Positions 45,641-55,675 of a DNA stretch of 64,000 bases are shown piece after piece (the stretch's first letter is position 1; every line of letters starts with the position of its first letter). Below the pieces are notes generated by a model, which worked only from the letters and a program-made list of their open reading frames with translations, searched no databases and was not told the origin of the DNA. The DNA is from Stygiobacter sp. (lineage in GTDB: Bacteria; Pseudomonadota; Alphaproteobacteria; Rhodospirillales; Magnetospirillaceae): positions 62,001 through 126,000 of the forward strand of contig VBWB01000006.1 in the NCBI GenBank assembly GCA_006218045.1, given 5' to 3'. A program made the translations under genes and the position numbers.

Positions 45641-46627
45641 CTACATCTGCTCGATGGCCGACAGCACCCAGGTGCCGCCCGAGCCGCGGACGAAGGTCCA
45701 GGCCTCGGAAGTTTCAACGGCGTTGTGCTGGTCGCCTTCCACCACCTCGTTATCCGACAGCCGCACCATGTAATCGCGGGCCGAGAAGGTGATGATGGCG
45801 GTGGCAAAATCCATGCCGTTCTCGCTCCAGGTTTCGCTGATGTCGCCCTTCAGCAAGGTGACGTCCTCGACCACGTTGCGCACGCCGTTGGCCTGATCGC
45901 GGGCCAGATCCTCGCCGATCCAGCCGGCCACTTCCGGCGTCACCCATTGGCGCAGCGCCACCGGATTGCCGTCGCTCCAGGCCTTCTGCACCCCTTCGAT
46001 GATACGGCTGAACTGGCTCTGGTCGTCGGCGCTGACCTCGAATTCCTTGGCGACGCGGCTGGCGCCGGCCACCGGGGCGGCATTCATGGCCGCTTCACGC
46101 TGATAGGACGCCGGCGCACCCATGTCGACCCCGGCGGGTTGGGTCCGGCGGCGGAACAGGCGGAAACCCAGCCAGATCAGGCCGCCGATCAGGGCCACCT
46201 GCAACAAGGTGCCGAACATGCTGGCCATGGGAGCGGCGCCCGACGCGGCGGCCATGGCCGAATTGCCGCCGAACAGCATGGAGCCGATGCCGGCACCGAT
46301 CAGCCCACCCATGATGCCGCCCATGATCGGGTTGCGCTGGAAGAAGCCGGGCTGCGCCGCCATGGCCGGGGCGGCGGCGGCGGGCATGGCGGCGTTGGGC
46401 CGCACGGCGTTAGGGCTGTACATGGGTTGAGCGGCACCCGGCTGGGCGACACCCGGGGCCGGAGTTGCCGGCGGCGGCGCGATGCTGCGTTCCATCGGGC
46501 GATCATAGGTGCGCGACCCGCGCGAGCCCATGCTGCTGCCCTTGCCGGCCCTGGCCCAGGCTTCGGCGCTCATGGACAGGGCAAGCAGGACGACCAGCAG
46601 GCCGGACAGAATGTGATGGCGTTTCAT
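45641..46627 (-). CDS. Tim44-like domain membrane protein
   Basis: A 328-residue protein with a signal peptide (MKRHHILSGLLVVLLALSMSAEAWA), a disordered Pro/Ala-rich stretch (about 45-95), a Gly/Met-rich helical hairpin (NPIMGGIMGGLIGAGIGSML), one membrane helix (about 140-156, LLQVALIGGLIWLGFRL) and a C-terminal Tim44-like domain (about 195-325, SRIIEGVQKAWSDG...NEVVEGDQHNAVETSEAWTFVR). Bacterial members are of unknown role; alphaproteobacterial TimA-type proteins are related to membrane protein handling. ATG 46627 begins exactly at the signal peptide. Confidence 0.82.
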   Translation of the reverse strand: MKRHHILSGLLVVLLALSMSAEAWARAGKGSSMGSRGSRTYDRPMERSIAPPPATPAPGVAQPGAAQPMYSPNAVRPNAAMPAAAAPAMAAQPGFFQRNPIMGGIMGGLIGAGIGSMLFGGNSAMAAASGAAPMASMFGTLLQVALIGGLIWLGFRLFRRRTQPAGVDMGAPASYQREAAMNAAPVAGASRVAKEFEVSADDQSQFSRIIEGVQKAWSDGNPVALRQWVTPEVAGWIGEDLARDQANGVRNVVEDVTLLKGDISETWSENGMDFATAIITFSARDYMVRLSDNEVVEGDQHNAVETSEAWTFVRGSGGTWVLSAIEQM

Positions 46628-46704
46628 GGTTCCTTCGACCCCCAAAAGATGATGGCGGAGCCCATATAGGTTCCGCCATCATCGATTCAAATATGGATCC
46701 GCCG

Positions 46705-47823
46705 TCAGGACTCGCTTTCGTCCGAGCCCTTGATGCGGCTGGCCAGGGATGCGGCCATGAACATGTCGAGGTCGCCGTCCAGCACCGCCTGGGTGTCGGA
46801 GGTTTCCACATTGGTGCGCAGATCCTTGATCATCTGATAGGGCTGCAACACGTAAGAGCGGATCTGGTGGCCCCAGCCGATATCGGTCTTGGTGTCTTCC
46901 AGCGCCTGGGCGGCGGCCTCGCGCTTTTGCAGCTCGGCCTCGTACAGCCGCGCCCGCAGCATGTCCCAAGCCCGCGCCCGGTTCTGGTGCTGCGAGCGTT
47001 CGGTCTGGCAGGCGACGGCGATGCCGGTGGGGATATGGGTGATACGCACCGCCGAATCGGTCTTGTTGATGTGCTGACCGCCGGCGCCCGAGGCGCGGTA
47101 GGTGTCGATGCGGCAATCGCTTTCGTTGATCTGGATGTCGATGGTGTCGTCGACCACCGGATAGACCCAGGCCGAGGCGAAGCTGGTTTGGCGTCGGGCA
47201 TTGCTGTCGAAAGGCGAGATGCGCACCAGCCGGTGCACGCCGGCCTCGGTCTTCAGCCAGCCATAGGCATTGTGGCCGACGACGCGGATGGTCGCCGATT
47301 TGATGCCGGCGCCTTCACCGGCACTTTCTTCCACGAATTCCAGCTTATAGCCGTGCTGCTCGGCCCAGCGGCTGTACATGCGCAGCAGCATTTCCGCCCA
47401 ATCCTGGGCCTCGGTGCCGCCGGCGCCTGAATTGATTTCCAGGTAGCAATCGTTGGCATCGGCCTCGCCCGACAGCAGGGTTTCCAGTTCCAGCTTGCCG
47501 GCCAGATCCTTGAGCGCCCGCAACTGCGCCTCGGCATCGGCGGCGACGTCGCTGTCGCCCTCGGCATCGGCCAGCTCGATCAGACCCAGCATGTCGTCCA
47601 GATCGGCTTCCAGCTTGCGGCAGCCACTGACCTGGGTATCCAGTTGGGTGCGCTCCCGCATCAGCTTCTGTGCCCTGTCACCGTCATTCCACAGATTGGG
47701 GTCTTCGGCCCGGGCGTTCAGTTCGTCCAGCCGCATCAGGGCGTCGTCCCAGTTCAAGTGACGCTTGAGCAGGGCAACGGACTTGCGGATGTCAGCGGCC
47801 AGCGCTTCGATTTCGGCGCGCAA
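46705..47823 (-). CDS. prfB: Peptide chain release factor 2
   Basis: A 372-residue class I release factor reading UGA and UAA. The catalytic GGQ is in [21 protein letters not shown]; the anticodon-like region before it holds SPFDS (SPF tripeptide, RF2 type). The frame is continuous, so there is no programmed +1 frameshift as in E. coli. It starts at TTG 47823 with AGAGGA 9 bases upstream, which gives the family-typical [14 protein letters not shown]. The penicillin-binding protein gene lies upstream on the same strand. Confidence 0.94.
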   Translation of the reverse strand: MRAEIEALAADIRKSVALLKRHLNWDDALMRLDELNARAEDPNLWNDGDRAQKLMRERTQLDTQVSGCRKLEADLDDMLGLIELADAEGDSDVAADAEAQLRALKDLAGKLELETLLSGEADANDCYLEINSGAGGTEAQDWAEMLLRMYSRWAEQHGYKLEFVEESAGEGAGIKSATIRVVGHNAYGWLKTEAGVHRLVRISPFDSNARRQTSFASAWVYPVVDDTIDIQINESDCRIDTYRASGAGGQHINKTDSAVRITHIPTGIAVACQTERSQHQNRARAWDMLRARLYEAELQKREAAAQALEDTKTDIGWGHQIRSYVLQPYQMIKDLRTNVETSDTQAVLDGDLDMFMAASLASRIKGSDESES

Positions 47824-47878
47824 CGGTCGGTTCCTCTCGGTTTCGGATCAAGCCGGCAGTTTTAGTGAACCGCCGGCG

Positions 47879-50380
47879 TTAATACAAGCCCCCGGGCATG
47901 GGCGGCGGCGGGCCAGCGGGCAATTGCGGCAAGGGCGACACCAGCCCGTGCGCGGTATCGGTCTCGCTGGGCAGCGGGTTGAAGCTGAAACCGTCGGCGC
48001 CCTCGCCTTCCAGCACGTCTTCCTGATCCGACGGCAGGCGGTCGCCCGACTTGAAGGCCTCCCAGATGGCCCTGGCCTCGCCCGGATTGGCCGGACGTCC
48101 GGTGGCCGGGTCGACGCGGACCATACGCACCCCCGGCGGCACGCGGAACGGCGTCGCCGGCTGGTTCTTCAACGCCTCCAGCATGAAATCGCGGAAGATG
48201 GGGGCGGCGACCGAGCCGCCGGTTTCCTTGTCGCCCAGGCTGTGCGGTTCGTCGAAACCGACGAACACGCCCACCGCCAGATCGGGCGAGAAGCCGACGA
48301 ACCAGGTGTCCAGGCTGTCGTTGGAGGTGCCGGTCTTGCCGGCCAGCGGCTTGCCGACGGCGGCAACGGAGCGACCGGTGCCGCGCTGGACCACGCCTTC
48401 CAGGATCGACACCATCTGATAGGCCGATACCGGGTCGACGATCTGCGGGCGGATGTCGGGCAGGCGCGGCATTTCCTGCTGCGAATACTGCACCGGCCAG
48501 CAGCCCTCGCAGAAGCGCTGGTCATGGACGAAAACGGTGCGGCCGTTGCGGTCCTGCACCCGGTCGATCAGGGTGGGGACGACCTTCTTGCCGCCATTGA
48601 CCAGCATGGCATAGGCGGCGGTCAGCTTGAGCACGGTGGTTTCGCCGGCGCCCAGGCTCATGGCCAATTGGCGCGGCAGCGTATCATAGATGCCGAAGCG
48701 GTTGGAATAATCGGCGACGCTGTCCATGCCGATGGCCTGGGCCAGACGCACGGTCATCAGGTTGCGCGACTTTTCGATGCCGACGCGCAACGTCGTCGGC
48801 CCCAGGAAGTCGCCGCTGTAATTCTTCGGTCGCCACATGGGCAGGCCGGGGCCTTGCGGCAGCGCGATGGGGGCATCCAAGATCAGCGAAGACGGCGTGT
48901 AGCCGTGTTCCAGCGCCGTCAGATAGATGAACGGCTTGAACGACGAACCCGGCTGACGCAACGCCTGACTGGCGCGGTTGAACTGGCTTTTGCCATAGGA
49001 CCAGCCGCCGACCATGGCCATGACCCGACCGGTATGGGGGTCCATGGCCACCAGGGCGCCCTCGATCTTGGGAATCTGGCGCAAGCCGTAGGTGCCGGCG
49101 GCGGCGGGCTTGCCGTCGTCGCTCTTGGCCACCGCCTCCACCAACACCACGTCGCCGGCCTGCACCACGTCGGCGGGGCGCTTGGGCGCCGGCCCCACAT
49201 GCTCTTCCTTTTCCCATGGACGGGCCCAGCGCATCTCGCTGAACGGGATGATGCCGCCGGAACCATTGACGAAGCCGATCTGGGCGCTGGCATCGCTGGT
49301 GGCCAGCACCACCGCCAGTTCCCACGGCTCGCCGCCATTGGGATAGGCGACCGCCGCCAGCCGCTGCTGCCAGCCGCCGCCGGCCTGGATGCGGGTGACC
49401 GGGCCGCGCCAGCCATGGCGGCGGTCATAATTCATCAAGCCCTGACGCAGCACCTTGGAGCCATGGGCCTGCAATTCGGCGTCGACGGTGGAGCGCACCA
49501 CCAGCCCGCCCTTGTACAGGGCGGTTTCACCATACTTGGCCACCAGATCGCGACGGATATCCTCGGCGAAGTAATCGGCGCCGACGATCGTGGCGGCATC
49601 GTCGCGCTTGCGCATGACCAAGGGCTCGGCCACCGCCGCATCATGCTCGGCCCGGCTGATCTTGCCGTCCTCCAGCATGCGGCCGATGACCCAGTCGCGG
49701 CGTTCCTTGGCGGCGGCGGCATGGCGGACGGGGTGGTAATTGTTGGGCGCCTTGGGCAGCGCCGCCAAATAGGCGGCCTCGGCGATGCTGAGTTCTTCCA
49801 GACCGCGGTCGAAATAATTGTTGGCGGCGGCGGCAACGCCGTAATTGCCCATGCCCAGATAGATTTCGTTCAGATAAAGCTCGAGGATGTGATCCTTCGA
49901 GAAGGTGCGCTCGATGCGGAAGGCCAGGATGGCTTCCTTGACCTTGCGCTCGATGGACACCTCGTTGGTGAGCAGGAAGTTCTTGGCCACCTGCTGGGTG
50001 ATGGTCGAGGCGCCGACCGGGCGGCGGTCGGCGCCCATGCCCTTATTGCGCAGATTGATCAGAACCGCACGGGCGACGCCGAAGAAATCGACGCCGGGAT
50101 GGTCATAGAATCCCTTGTCTTCCGCCGACAGAAAGGAATCCTTGACCCGTTGCGGGATGACGCCGATGGGGACGAAGGCGCGCTTTTCCACCGCGTATTC
50201 AGCCACCAGGCGGCCATCGCCGCCATAGACGCGGGTGGTGATCGGCGGCTCGTAATGGGCCAGTTGGTGGTAATCGGGCAGCCCTTGACCGAAATGCCAG
50301 AACAGATAGACGGCGCCGCCGCCGGCAGCGATGGCCAGCAGGATCAACAAGCTGAACAGAATGGTCAGGATTCGCAGCAT
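47879..50380 (-). CDS. mrcA: Class A penicillin-binding protein 1A
   Basis: An 833-residue bifunctional peptidoglycan synthase. A membrane helix (about 5-27) is followed by the GT51 glycosyltransferase (SAEDKGFYDHPGVDFFG with the catalytic Glu; GASTITQQVAKNFLL), an OB-like insert (about 290-400), and the transpeptidase with the nucleophile in GSSFKPFIYL, SRN in IEKSRNLMTV and KTGTSND. It polymerises and cross-links wall strands. ATG 50380 is preferred to TTG 50389. Copy C of the dispersed palindrome sits in its upstream region, 15 bases from the start. Confidence 0.93.
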   Translation of the reverse strand: MLRILTILFSLLILLAIAAGGGAVYLFWHFGQGLPDYHQLAHYEPPITTRVYGGDGRLVAEYAVEKRAFVPIGVIPQRVKDSFLSAEDKGFYDHPGVDFFGVARAVLINLRNKGMGADRRPVGASTITQQVAKNFLLTNEVSIERKVKEAILAFRIERTFSKDHILELYLNEIYLGMGNYGVAAAANNYFDRGLEELSIAEAAYLAALPKAPNNYHPVRHAAAAKERRDWVIGRMLEDGKISRAEHDAAVAEPLVMRKRDDAATIVGADYFAEDIRRDLVAKYGETALYKGGLVVRSTVDAELQAHGSKVLRQGLMNYDRRHGWRGPVTRIQAGGGWQQRLAAVAYPNGGEPWELAVVLATSDASAQIGFVNGSGGIIPFSEMRWARPWEKEEHVGPAPKRPADVVQAGDVVLVEAVAKSDDGKPAAAGTYGLRQIPKIEGALVAMDPHTGRVMAMVGGWSYGKSQFNRASQALRQPGSSFKPFIYLTALEHGYTPSSLILDAPIALPQGPGLPMWRPKNYSGDFLGPTTLRVGIEKSRNLMTVRLAQAIGMDSVADYSNRFGIYDTLPRQLAMSLGAGETTVLKLTAAYAMLVNGGKKVVPTLIDRVQDRNGRTVFVHDQRFCEGCWPVQYSQQEMPRLPDIRPQIVDPVSAYQMVSILEGVVQRGTGRSVAAVGKPLAGKTGTSNDSLDTWFVGFSPDLAVGVFVGFDEPHSLGDKETGGSVAAPIFRDFMLEALKNQPATPFRVPPGVRMVRVDPATGRPANPGEARAIWEAFKSGDRLPSDQEDVLEGEGADGFSFNPLPSETDTAHGLVSPLPQLPAGPPPPMPGGLY

Positions 50381-50394
50381 GGCTTCCAACGTCG

Positions 50395-50602
50395 CCCGTG
50401 AAAAAGTCCCTCAGCTTTGCCTCGGTGTACTTTTCCCCGATTTGGATGGGGAAAACCAGTGCGGAAAGCTTCTTTCCGCGCGGGTTTGCGTCTTTTAAGG
50501 AAAAGCGAAAAATAGGCGCAAGGCGCCGCCCCAAGCCTATTTTTCTCCGGTTAAATCAACGAGAAAAAGTACACTGAGCGAAGCGAAGGACTTTTTCACG
50601 GG
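50395..50602 (+). repeat. Dispersed palindromic element, copy C (long form, 208 bp)
   Basis: Shares outer arms with copies A and B (CCCGTGAAAAAGTCCCTC at the left; GAAGGACTTTTTCACGGG at the right) and the inner AAAAATAGGC/GCCTATTTTT pair (50508-50517, 50535-50544). It carries about 46 further bases not in copy B, including GCGGAAAGCTTCTTTCCGC (50461-50479), itself a hairpin. It lies between two same-strand genes, directly upstream of the PBP1A gene. Confidence 0.85.
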
Positions 50603-50675
50603 TAACTCCAACACAAAGGGGCGCAGCCGGTGGTACCCCGTTGCTCCGCCAGCGTCAAGCTTGCGCAGAGTCGCC

Positions 50676-52283
50676 CTACCGCTTCGCCTTCTGCCCTTCG
50701 ACGAAATGGCGGTCGACGGCGCGGGCGATCCCCTTGGCCAGCTTCAGGCGATAATCGGGCTGGCGCAGCAGCTTTTCCTCGGTCGGATTGGACAGATAGC
50801 CCAGTTCCACCAGGATGGACGGCACGTCGGGGGCCTTCAGCACGGCGAAGCCGGCGAAACGGTGAGTGTTGCCCAACAACGTGGTCTCACGCCCCAATTC
50901 GGTGACGACGCCGCCGGCGATTCCGGCGGAGCGGTTCATGGTCTCGCGCTGGGCCAGATCGATCAGGATATTGGCGACATCGGCGGATTCGTGCGACAGG
51001 TCGATGCCGGCGATCAGATCGGCCTTGTTTTCCTTGTCGGCCAGGGTCTGCGCCTCGCCGTCCGAGGCGGTTTGCGACAGGGTATAGACCGACAGCCCGG
51101 CCAATTGCGGATTGGGCACCGAATCGGCGTGCAGCGAAATGAACAGATCGGCGCCGTACTGGCGGGCGATGGCCACGCGCTCGCGCAGACGGATGAAAAC
51201 GTCGCGGTCGCGGGTCAACTGCACCTTGTAGCGGCCGCCCTTTTCCAGTTGCGCCTTCAATTCCCGCGCCATGGCCAGGGTGATGTGCTTTTCATAGATG
51301 CCGGACACCCCCAAGGCGCCGGGATCGACACCGCCGTGACCGGGGTCGATGACCACCACCGCCTTGCCCTCGCTGCGCGGGCTGCGGCTGCTTTGCATGG
51401 CCGGCTCGGGCGCGGCCCGGACCGGAGCGGCGGCTTCCTCGATCACCGGTTGGCGGATGACCGGGGCCGGGGCCGGGGCCGGCTCCACCGGGGCCGACAC
51501 CTCGACCACCGGGCGGGCCAATGGCGGCGGCACCGGCGCCGACAGCATGGGGGAACCGGTCGCGGTGGCGATCACGCCATGTGGACGCTGCGCCGGCGTT
51601 TCCACCACCGGCTGGGCGACGATGATCGCGGGCGGCGGCGGTGCGCTGGCTTGGACCGGCGGTGGCGCCGACGCAGACGGCGGTGGTGCCTGGACAACCC
51701 GCACCGGCGGCTGTACCGGGGCCGCTACGGGCGCCGGCGGCGGGGTGACCTGGGGGGAATAGACGACGATGGCGCGGCTGGCGGCGGCTTCCGGCGCGGC
51801 GGCGGCGACGACAACCGGGCGCGGCGCGGCGGTGGCAGCATTGGTCAGTGGGCGGGCGGAGGCCAGAAAGGCGGCCCGGCTGGTCTTTTGTACGTCCACC
51901 ACCAAGCGCCAGCCCAAGCCGTCACGCGGCGGAATGGTAAACGACGACTTGACCAGCGCCGGTTCCTTCAAATCGACGACGATCCGTCCCTGGTCGTAGC
52001 GCACCCCCTGAATGGCGCCGAAGGAACGGCGGGCGGCGGCATCGTCGCCCCAATCCAGATCGCCGGCTTCCAGCACGATGCGGTCGGGCGAGGCCTGGGC
52101 GAACGACGTGACGCTGAGATTGTCGGACAGATCCATGACCACGCGGGTCACGTTGTCGGGGTGATTGCCCAGACGGATGGCAGAGACACGGGCACGGGCA
52201 AAGGCCTCGGTCGCCGGCAAGGCCACCCAGGTCAGCATGGTCAGCGCCAATAGGGCGCACAGAAAAACCGATCGAGCCTTCAT
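50676..52283 (-). CDS. N-acetylmuramoyl-L-alanine amidase (AmiC-like, AMIN domain)
   Basis: A 535-residue periplasmic amidase that cuts the peptide from muramic acid during septum splitting. Signal peptide about 1-29, AMIN domain (about 30-140, RVSAIRLGNHPDNVTRVVMDL), a Pro/Ala/Val-rich linker (about 150-295), and the zinc amidase_3 domain (about 305-530) with VIDPGHGGVDPGALG, a zinc Glu in EKHITLAMA, HADS in DLFISLHADSV and the catalytic Glu in ILVELGYLSN. The linker is long compared with enterobacterial AmiC. It is divergent from rne. Confidence 0.92.
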   Translation of the reverse strand: MKARSVFLCALLALTMLTWVALPATEAFARARVSAIRLGNHPDNVTRVVMDLSDNLSVTSFAQASPDRIVLEAGDLDWGDDAAARRSFGAIQGVRYDQGRIVVDLKEPALVKSSFTIPPRDGLGWRLVVDVQKTSRAAFLASARPLTNAATAAPRPVVVAAAAPEAAASRAIVVYSPQVTPPPAPVAAPVQPPVRVVQAPPPSASAPPPVQASAPPPPAIIVAQPVVETPAQRPHGVIATATGSPMLSAPVPPPLARPVVEVSAPVEPAPAPAPVIRQPVIEEAAAPVRAAPEPAMQSSRSPRSEGKAVVVIDPGHGGVDPGALGVSGIYEKHITLAMARELKAQLEKGGRYKVQLTRDRDVFIRLRERVAIARQYGADLFISLHADSVPNPQLAGLSVYTLSQTASDGEAQTLADKENKADLIAGIDLSHESADVANILIDLAQRETMNRSAGIAGGVVTELGRETTLLGNTHRFAGFAVLKAPDVPSILVELGYLSNPTEEKLLRQPDYRLKLAKGIARAVDRHFVEGQKAKR

Positions 52284-52781
52284 GCCCCCATTCTCTCTCA
52301 GAGATGATTGAGCGAGCGTTAACGGGTATAACGCAGACGAAATCTCAGCTTCAACTCAAAACTCTTTGATTCCCATGACTCTTCTTATCAATGTCGCGTT
52401 TTCGTCACGGTCCAAGAAGATGATTGTGGAAAGACGTCCGGGCGGCTATTTTGACAGATGCAGGCATGCAGGCTCGGACCTTCCCTTGGGACGGGTGGCG
52501 TGAAAGTTTCTGGCGCAGGGCGATTTTCGCCCGCGCAATCAGAGGGTTAAGCCGATTTTGGGGCTGCCGCCTGCCGTCTTTAGACCCCTTTTGTGAAGCC
52601 GGGCGCGATGCCCGCCAGCAGGTTTTGCCCATGTCCGCACCGAGCGCTTTGACAATGGATTGCCCCGCAGGCGTCGCCGGCTTTGTGTCAGCATTTTCCC
52701 GCCATGGCACTGAGGCGCCTTTCGGTCTGGACTTGGTCCGGGCCTGCGCCTCGCCGGCGGCGCCACGGAGATTAGGATTTA
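52284..52781 (+). other. 498-base region between amidase and rne; probable rne leader
   Basis: I see no convincing gene. Open frames here have poor composition and no family resemblance. It must hold the amidase promoter (AT-rich part 52300-52410) and the rne promoter; TTGACA is at 52451-52456 without a good -10. A perfect GGGCGA-TTT-TCGCCC hairpin lies at 52518-52532. A long rne leader is expected because RNase E commonly limits its own mRNA through the 5' leader. Confidence 0.5.
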
Positions 52782-55574
52782 ATGGTCAAGCGTATGCTCA
52801 TCGATGCCACGCACCCGGAAGAGACCCGGGTCGTCGTGGTCAACGGCACTCGACTGGAAGAACTGGACGTCGAGACCAGCACCAAAAAGCAGCTTAAGGG
52901 TAACATCTATCTGGCCAAGGTGGTTCGCGTCGAGCCGTCCTTGCAGGCCGCTTTCGTCGATTACGGCGGCAATCGCCACGGCTTCCTCGCTTTCAGCGAG
53001 ATCCACCCGGATTATTTCCAGATCCCGGTGGCCGACCGTCAGGCCCTGCTGGCCGCGCAAAAGGCCGAGGCCATGCGCGAAAGCAGCCAGGACAGCGACG
53101 ATGACGCCGCCGAGGAAGCCCGCGCCGAGGGCGAGGGCCAGGGCGATGCCGCCGACGCCGAAACGGAAACCAATGCCGAGGCCGACGCATCCCCGGCCGA
53201 GAACGGCGACGAATCCCCGCCCAAGCCGGTGGAAACCGTCGGCGGCGCCGACGAGGTGAGCGAGCAGGAACAGGAGCGCCGGCGCGCCCGTCTGCTGCGC
53301 AATTACAAGATCCAAGAGGTGATCAAGCGCCGCCAGATCATGCTGGTGCAGGTGGTCAAGGAAGAGCGCGGCAACAAGGGCGCGGCGCTGACCACCTATC
53401 TGTCCTTGGCCGGTCGCTATTGCGTGCTGATGCCCAACACCGCCCGTGGCGGCGGGGTGTCGCGCAAGATCACCAGCGCCACCGACCGTCGTCGCCTGAA
53501 AGCCATCGCCAGCGAGCTGGATTGCCCGGAAGGCATGGCGGTGATCGTCCGTACCGCCGGTTCGGAACGCTCGAAGACCGAGATCAAGCGCGATTACGAA
53601 TATCTGCTGCGCGCCTGGGACAGCGTGCGCGACCTGACGTTGAAATCGTCGGCGCCGTCGCTGGTCTACGAGGAAGCCAGCCTGATCAAGCGCTCCATCC
53701 GCGATCTCTACGCCCGCGACATCGATGAAGTGCTGGTGGACGGCGACGAAGGCTATCGTCTGGCCAAGGACTACATGCGCATGCTGACCCCCAGCCATGC
53801 CAAGAAGGTCCAGCCGTACAAGGACCCGGTGATGCCCATGTTCCACCGCTATCAGGTGGAAAGCCAGCTCGACGCCATGCATTCGCCCATCGTGCAATTG
53901 CGCTCGGGCGGTTATATCGTCATCAGCCAGACCGAGGCCCTGGTGGCCATCGACGTCAATTCGGGCCGCTCCACCAAGGAACGCCACATCGAAGAGACGG
54001 CGTTCAAGACCAATGTCGAGGCGGCCGAGGAAATCGCCCGCCAGATGCGCCTGCGCGATCTGGCCGGTCTGGTGGTCATCGACTTCATCGACATGGAGGA
54101 AAACCGCAACAACCACGCGGTTGAACGCCGCTTGAAGGAAGCGCTGAAGAACGATCGCGCCCGCATCCAGGTGGGCAAGATCAGCGCCTTCGGCCTGTTG
54201 GAGCTGTCGCGCCAACGTCTGCGCCCGTCCTTGCAGGAAACCACCTTCTCGCCCTGCCCCCATTGCGCCGGCACCGGTCTGGTGCGCTCGGTGGAATCGT
54301 CGTCGGTGCATGTGCTGCGCGCCATCGAGGAAGAGGGCATCCGCCGTCGCTCGGCGGAGGTCACCGTCTATGTGCCGTCGCAGATCGCCCTTTATATCCT
54401 CAACCAGAAGCGCGACGCCCTGGCCGCCATCGAGGAACGCTATCAGTTCCGCGTCTATCTGCTGGGCGATGATGAACTGATCGCCCCCAACCTGCGCATG
54501 GAACGGGTCAAGGCGGAGAACCGCCCCGAGGAACCCCGCCCCATCCCGGTGCAGGACATCCCGCTCAGCGTGCCGGAAGAGGACGAGGACGCGGAGGAGG
54601 AAGCCGAGGAAGACGCCGCCGCCGAGGGCAGCGAGGGCAGCGAGGGCACTGAAGTCGCCACCGACCGTGACGGCGACCCCGATGGAGAAGGCCGCAAGCG
54701 CCGCCGCCGCCGCCGCCGCCGCCGCAAGACCGGCGAACAAGGCGCATCGGATCAAGATGCCGGCGGCGAAGATGACGGCAATGATGCCGACGCCGATGCC
54801 GAAGGCGCCGAAACGCCGGAAAGCGAAGGAGAAGGCGCCGCCGAGGATGGCGACGAGGACGCCGACTCTGATCGTGTCGAGGGTGAAACCGACGAAGAGC
54901 GCCGCAAGCGTCGCCGTGGTCGTCGCGGTGGCCGTCGCCGTCGTCGCAACCGCGACGGCAGCGAAGCACCGCAGGCCGAGGAAGGCAGCGTTCCCGACGT
55001 CTCGCTGATTTCCAATCCCGACGCCGTCGCCGATGTCTTCGCCCGGGCAGAAGCCGCCGCCGAGGCCGAGGCGGAAGCCAAGGCCAGCCCGGCTCCCGCT
55101 CAGGATGCCATTGTCGACGAAACTGTTACCGAAGCCGGGGAAAAGCCCAAGCGCAGCCGCGGTCGGGCCAAGGCCGCACCGGAAACCGAGGAAACCGCGC
55201 CGCAAGCGGACGGCGAAGCCGATTCGGCATCCACCGCCGAGGAGAAGCCCAAGCGCCGCAGCCGCGCCAAGCCCCAGCCGGAAGCCGATGGTGAAGCCGA
55301 GGAGAAGCCCAAGCGCCGCAGCCGTGCCAAGGCCGAACCGGTGGCTACCGCCGAGGGCGAGCCGGTAAAGAAGCCGCGCAGCCGCGCCAAGGTCAAGGCC
55401 GAGGCCGAACCGGTGGTTGCGCAGCAAGAAGCAGAGCAGCCCGTCGCCGAAGCGCCGGTCGAGGCCGCGGCAGAGCCGGTGGCCCCCAATCCGGTGCCGG
55501 CGGAAGTGATCGAGGAAGCCCCGGCTCCGGCGGTTCCCACCCGCCGCGGCTGGTGGAACAAACTGGTCGAGTAA
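52782..55574 (+). CDS. rne: Ribonuclease E
   Basis: A 930-residue endonuclease and degradosome scaffold. The S1 domain (about 37-195) is split by an acidic insertion (about 97-175, DSDDDAAEEARAEGEGQ), usual in alphaproteobacteria. Catalytic Asp391 and Asp434 lie in IDVNSGR and IDFIDME; the zinc link is CPHCAGTG (492-499). The tail after about 575 is disordered, with alternating acidic blocks and Arg-rich RNA-binding blocks (KRRRRRRRRRK, RRKRRRGRRGGRRRRR) and four copies of EEKPKRRSRAK-like units. It ends GWWNKLVE, a conserved terminal motif. AGGA precedes ATG 52782. A strong terminator follows. Confidence 0.95.
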   Translation: MVKRMLIDATHPEETRVVVVNGTRLEELDVETSTKKQLKGNIYLAKVVRVEPSLQAAFVDYGGNRHGFLAFSEIHPDYFQIPVADRQALLAAQKAEAMRESSQDSDDDAAEEARAEGEGQGDAADAETETNAEADASPAENGDESPPKPVETVGGADEVSEQEQERRRARLLRNYKIQEVIKRRQIMLVQVVKEERGNKGAALTTYLSLAGRYCVLMPNTARGGGVSRKITSATDRRRLKAIASELDCPEGMAVIVRTAGSERSKTEIKRDYEYLLRAWDSVRDLTLKSSAPSLVYEEASLIKRSIRDLYARDIDEVLVDGDEGYRLAKDYMRMLTPSHAKKVQPYKDPVMPMFHRYQVESQLDAMHSPIVQLRSGGYIVISQTEALVAIDVNSGRSTKERHIEETAFKTNVEAAEEIARQMRLRDLAGLVVIDFIDMEENRNNHAVERRLKEALKNDRARIQVGKISAFGLLELSRQRLRPSLQETTFSPCPHCAGTGLVRSVESSSVHVLRAIEEEGIRRRSAEVTVYVPSQIALYILNQKRDALAAIEERYQFRVYLLGDDELIAPNLRMERVKAENRPEEPRPIPVQDIPLSVPEEDEDAEEEAEEDAAAEGSEGSEGTEVATDRDGDPDGEGRKRRRRRRRRRKTGEQGASDQDAGGEDDGNDADADAEGAETPESEGEGAAEDGDEDADSDRVEGETDEERRKRRRGRRGGRRRRRNRDGSEAPQAEEGSVPDVSLISNPDAVADVFARAEAAAEAEAEAKASPAPAQDAIVDETVTEAGEKPKRSRGRAKAAPETEETAPQADGEADSASTAEEKPKRRSRAKPQPEADGEAEEKPKRRSRAKAEPVATAEGEPVKKPRSRAKVKAEAEPVVAQQEAEQPVAEAPVEAAAEPVAPNPVPAEVIEEAPAPAVPTRRGWWNKLVE

Positions 55575-55593
55575 AGCCCGGCCCAGGTAAATA

Positions 55594-55629
55594 AAAATCC
55601 CGCAGCCGGATTGCCGGCTGCGGGATTTT
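55594..55629. terminator. Bidirectional terminator between rne and glmM
   Basis: AAAATCCCGCAGCCGG (55594-55609) pairs perfectly with CCGGCTGCGGGATTTT (55614-55629), a 16-bp stem with a 4-base ATTG loop, followed by ATTTTC. T-runs occur on both strands and genes converge on it. Confidence 0.93.
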
Positions 55630-55675
55630 ATTTTCGGCATTTCAATGGGCGACCGGTATCAAAGGTCGGTCGCTC

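Noticed and set aside
46705-47823. Programmed frameshift in prfB
   Set aside because: The frame is continuous from TTG 47823 with normal N-terminus and no early in-frame UGA; the E. coli-type shift is not needed.
52424-52897. A plus-strand protein in the rne leader
   Set aside because: Composition is poor, no family resemblance is seen, and it overlaps the true rne start in another frame.
52779-55640. A 953-residue minus-strand frame opposite rne
   Set aside because: It is the Arg/Gly/Leu-rich shadow of the rne gene, whose S1 and catalytic motifs lie on the plus strand.
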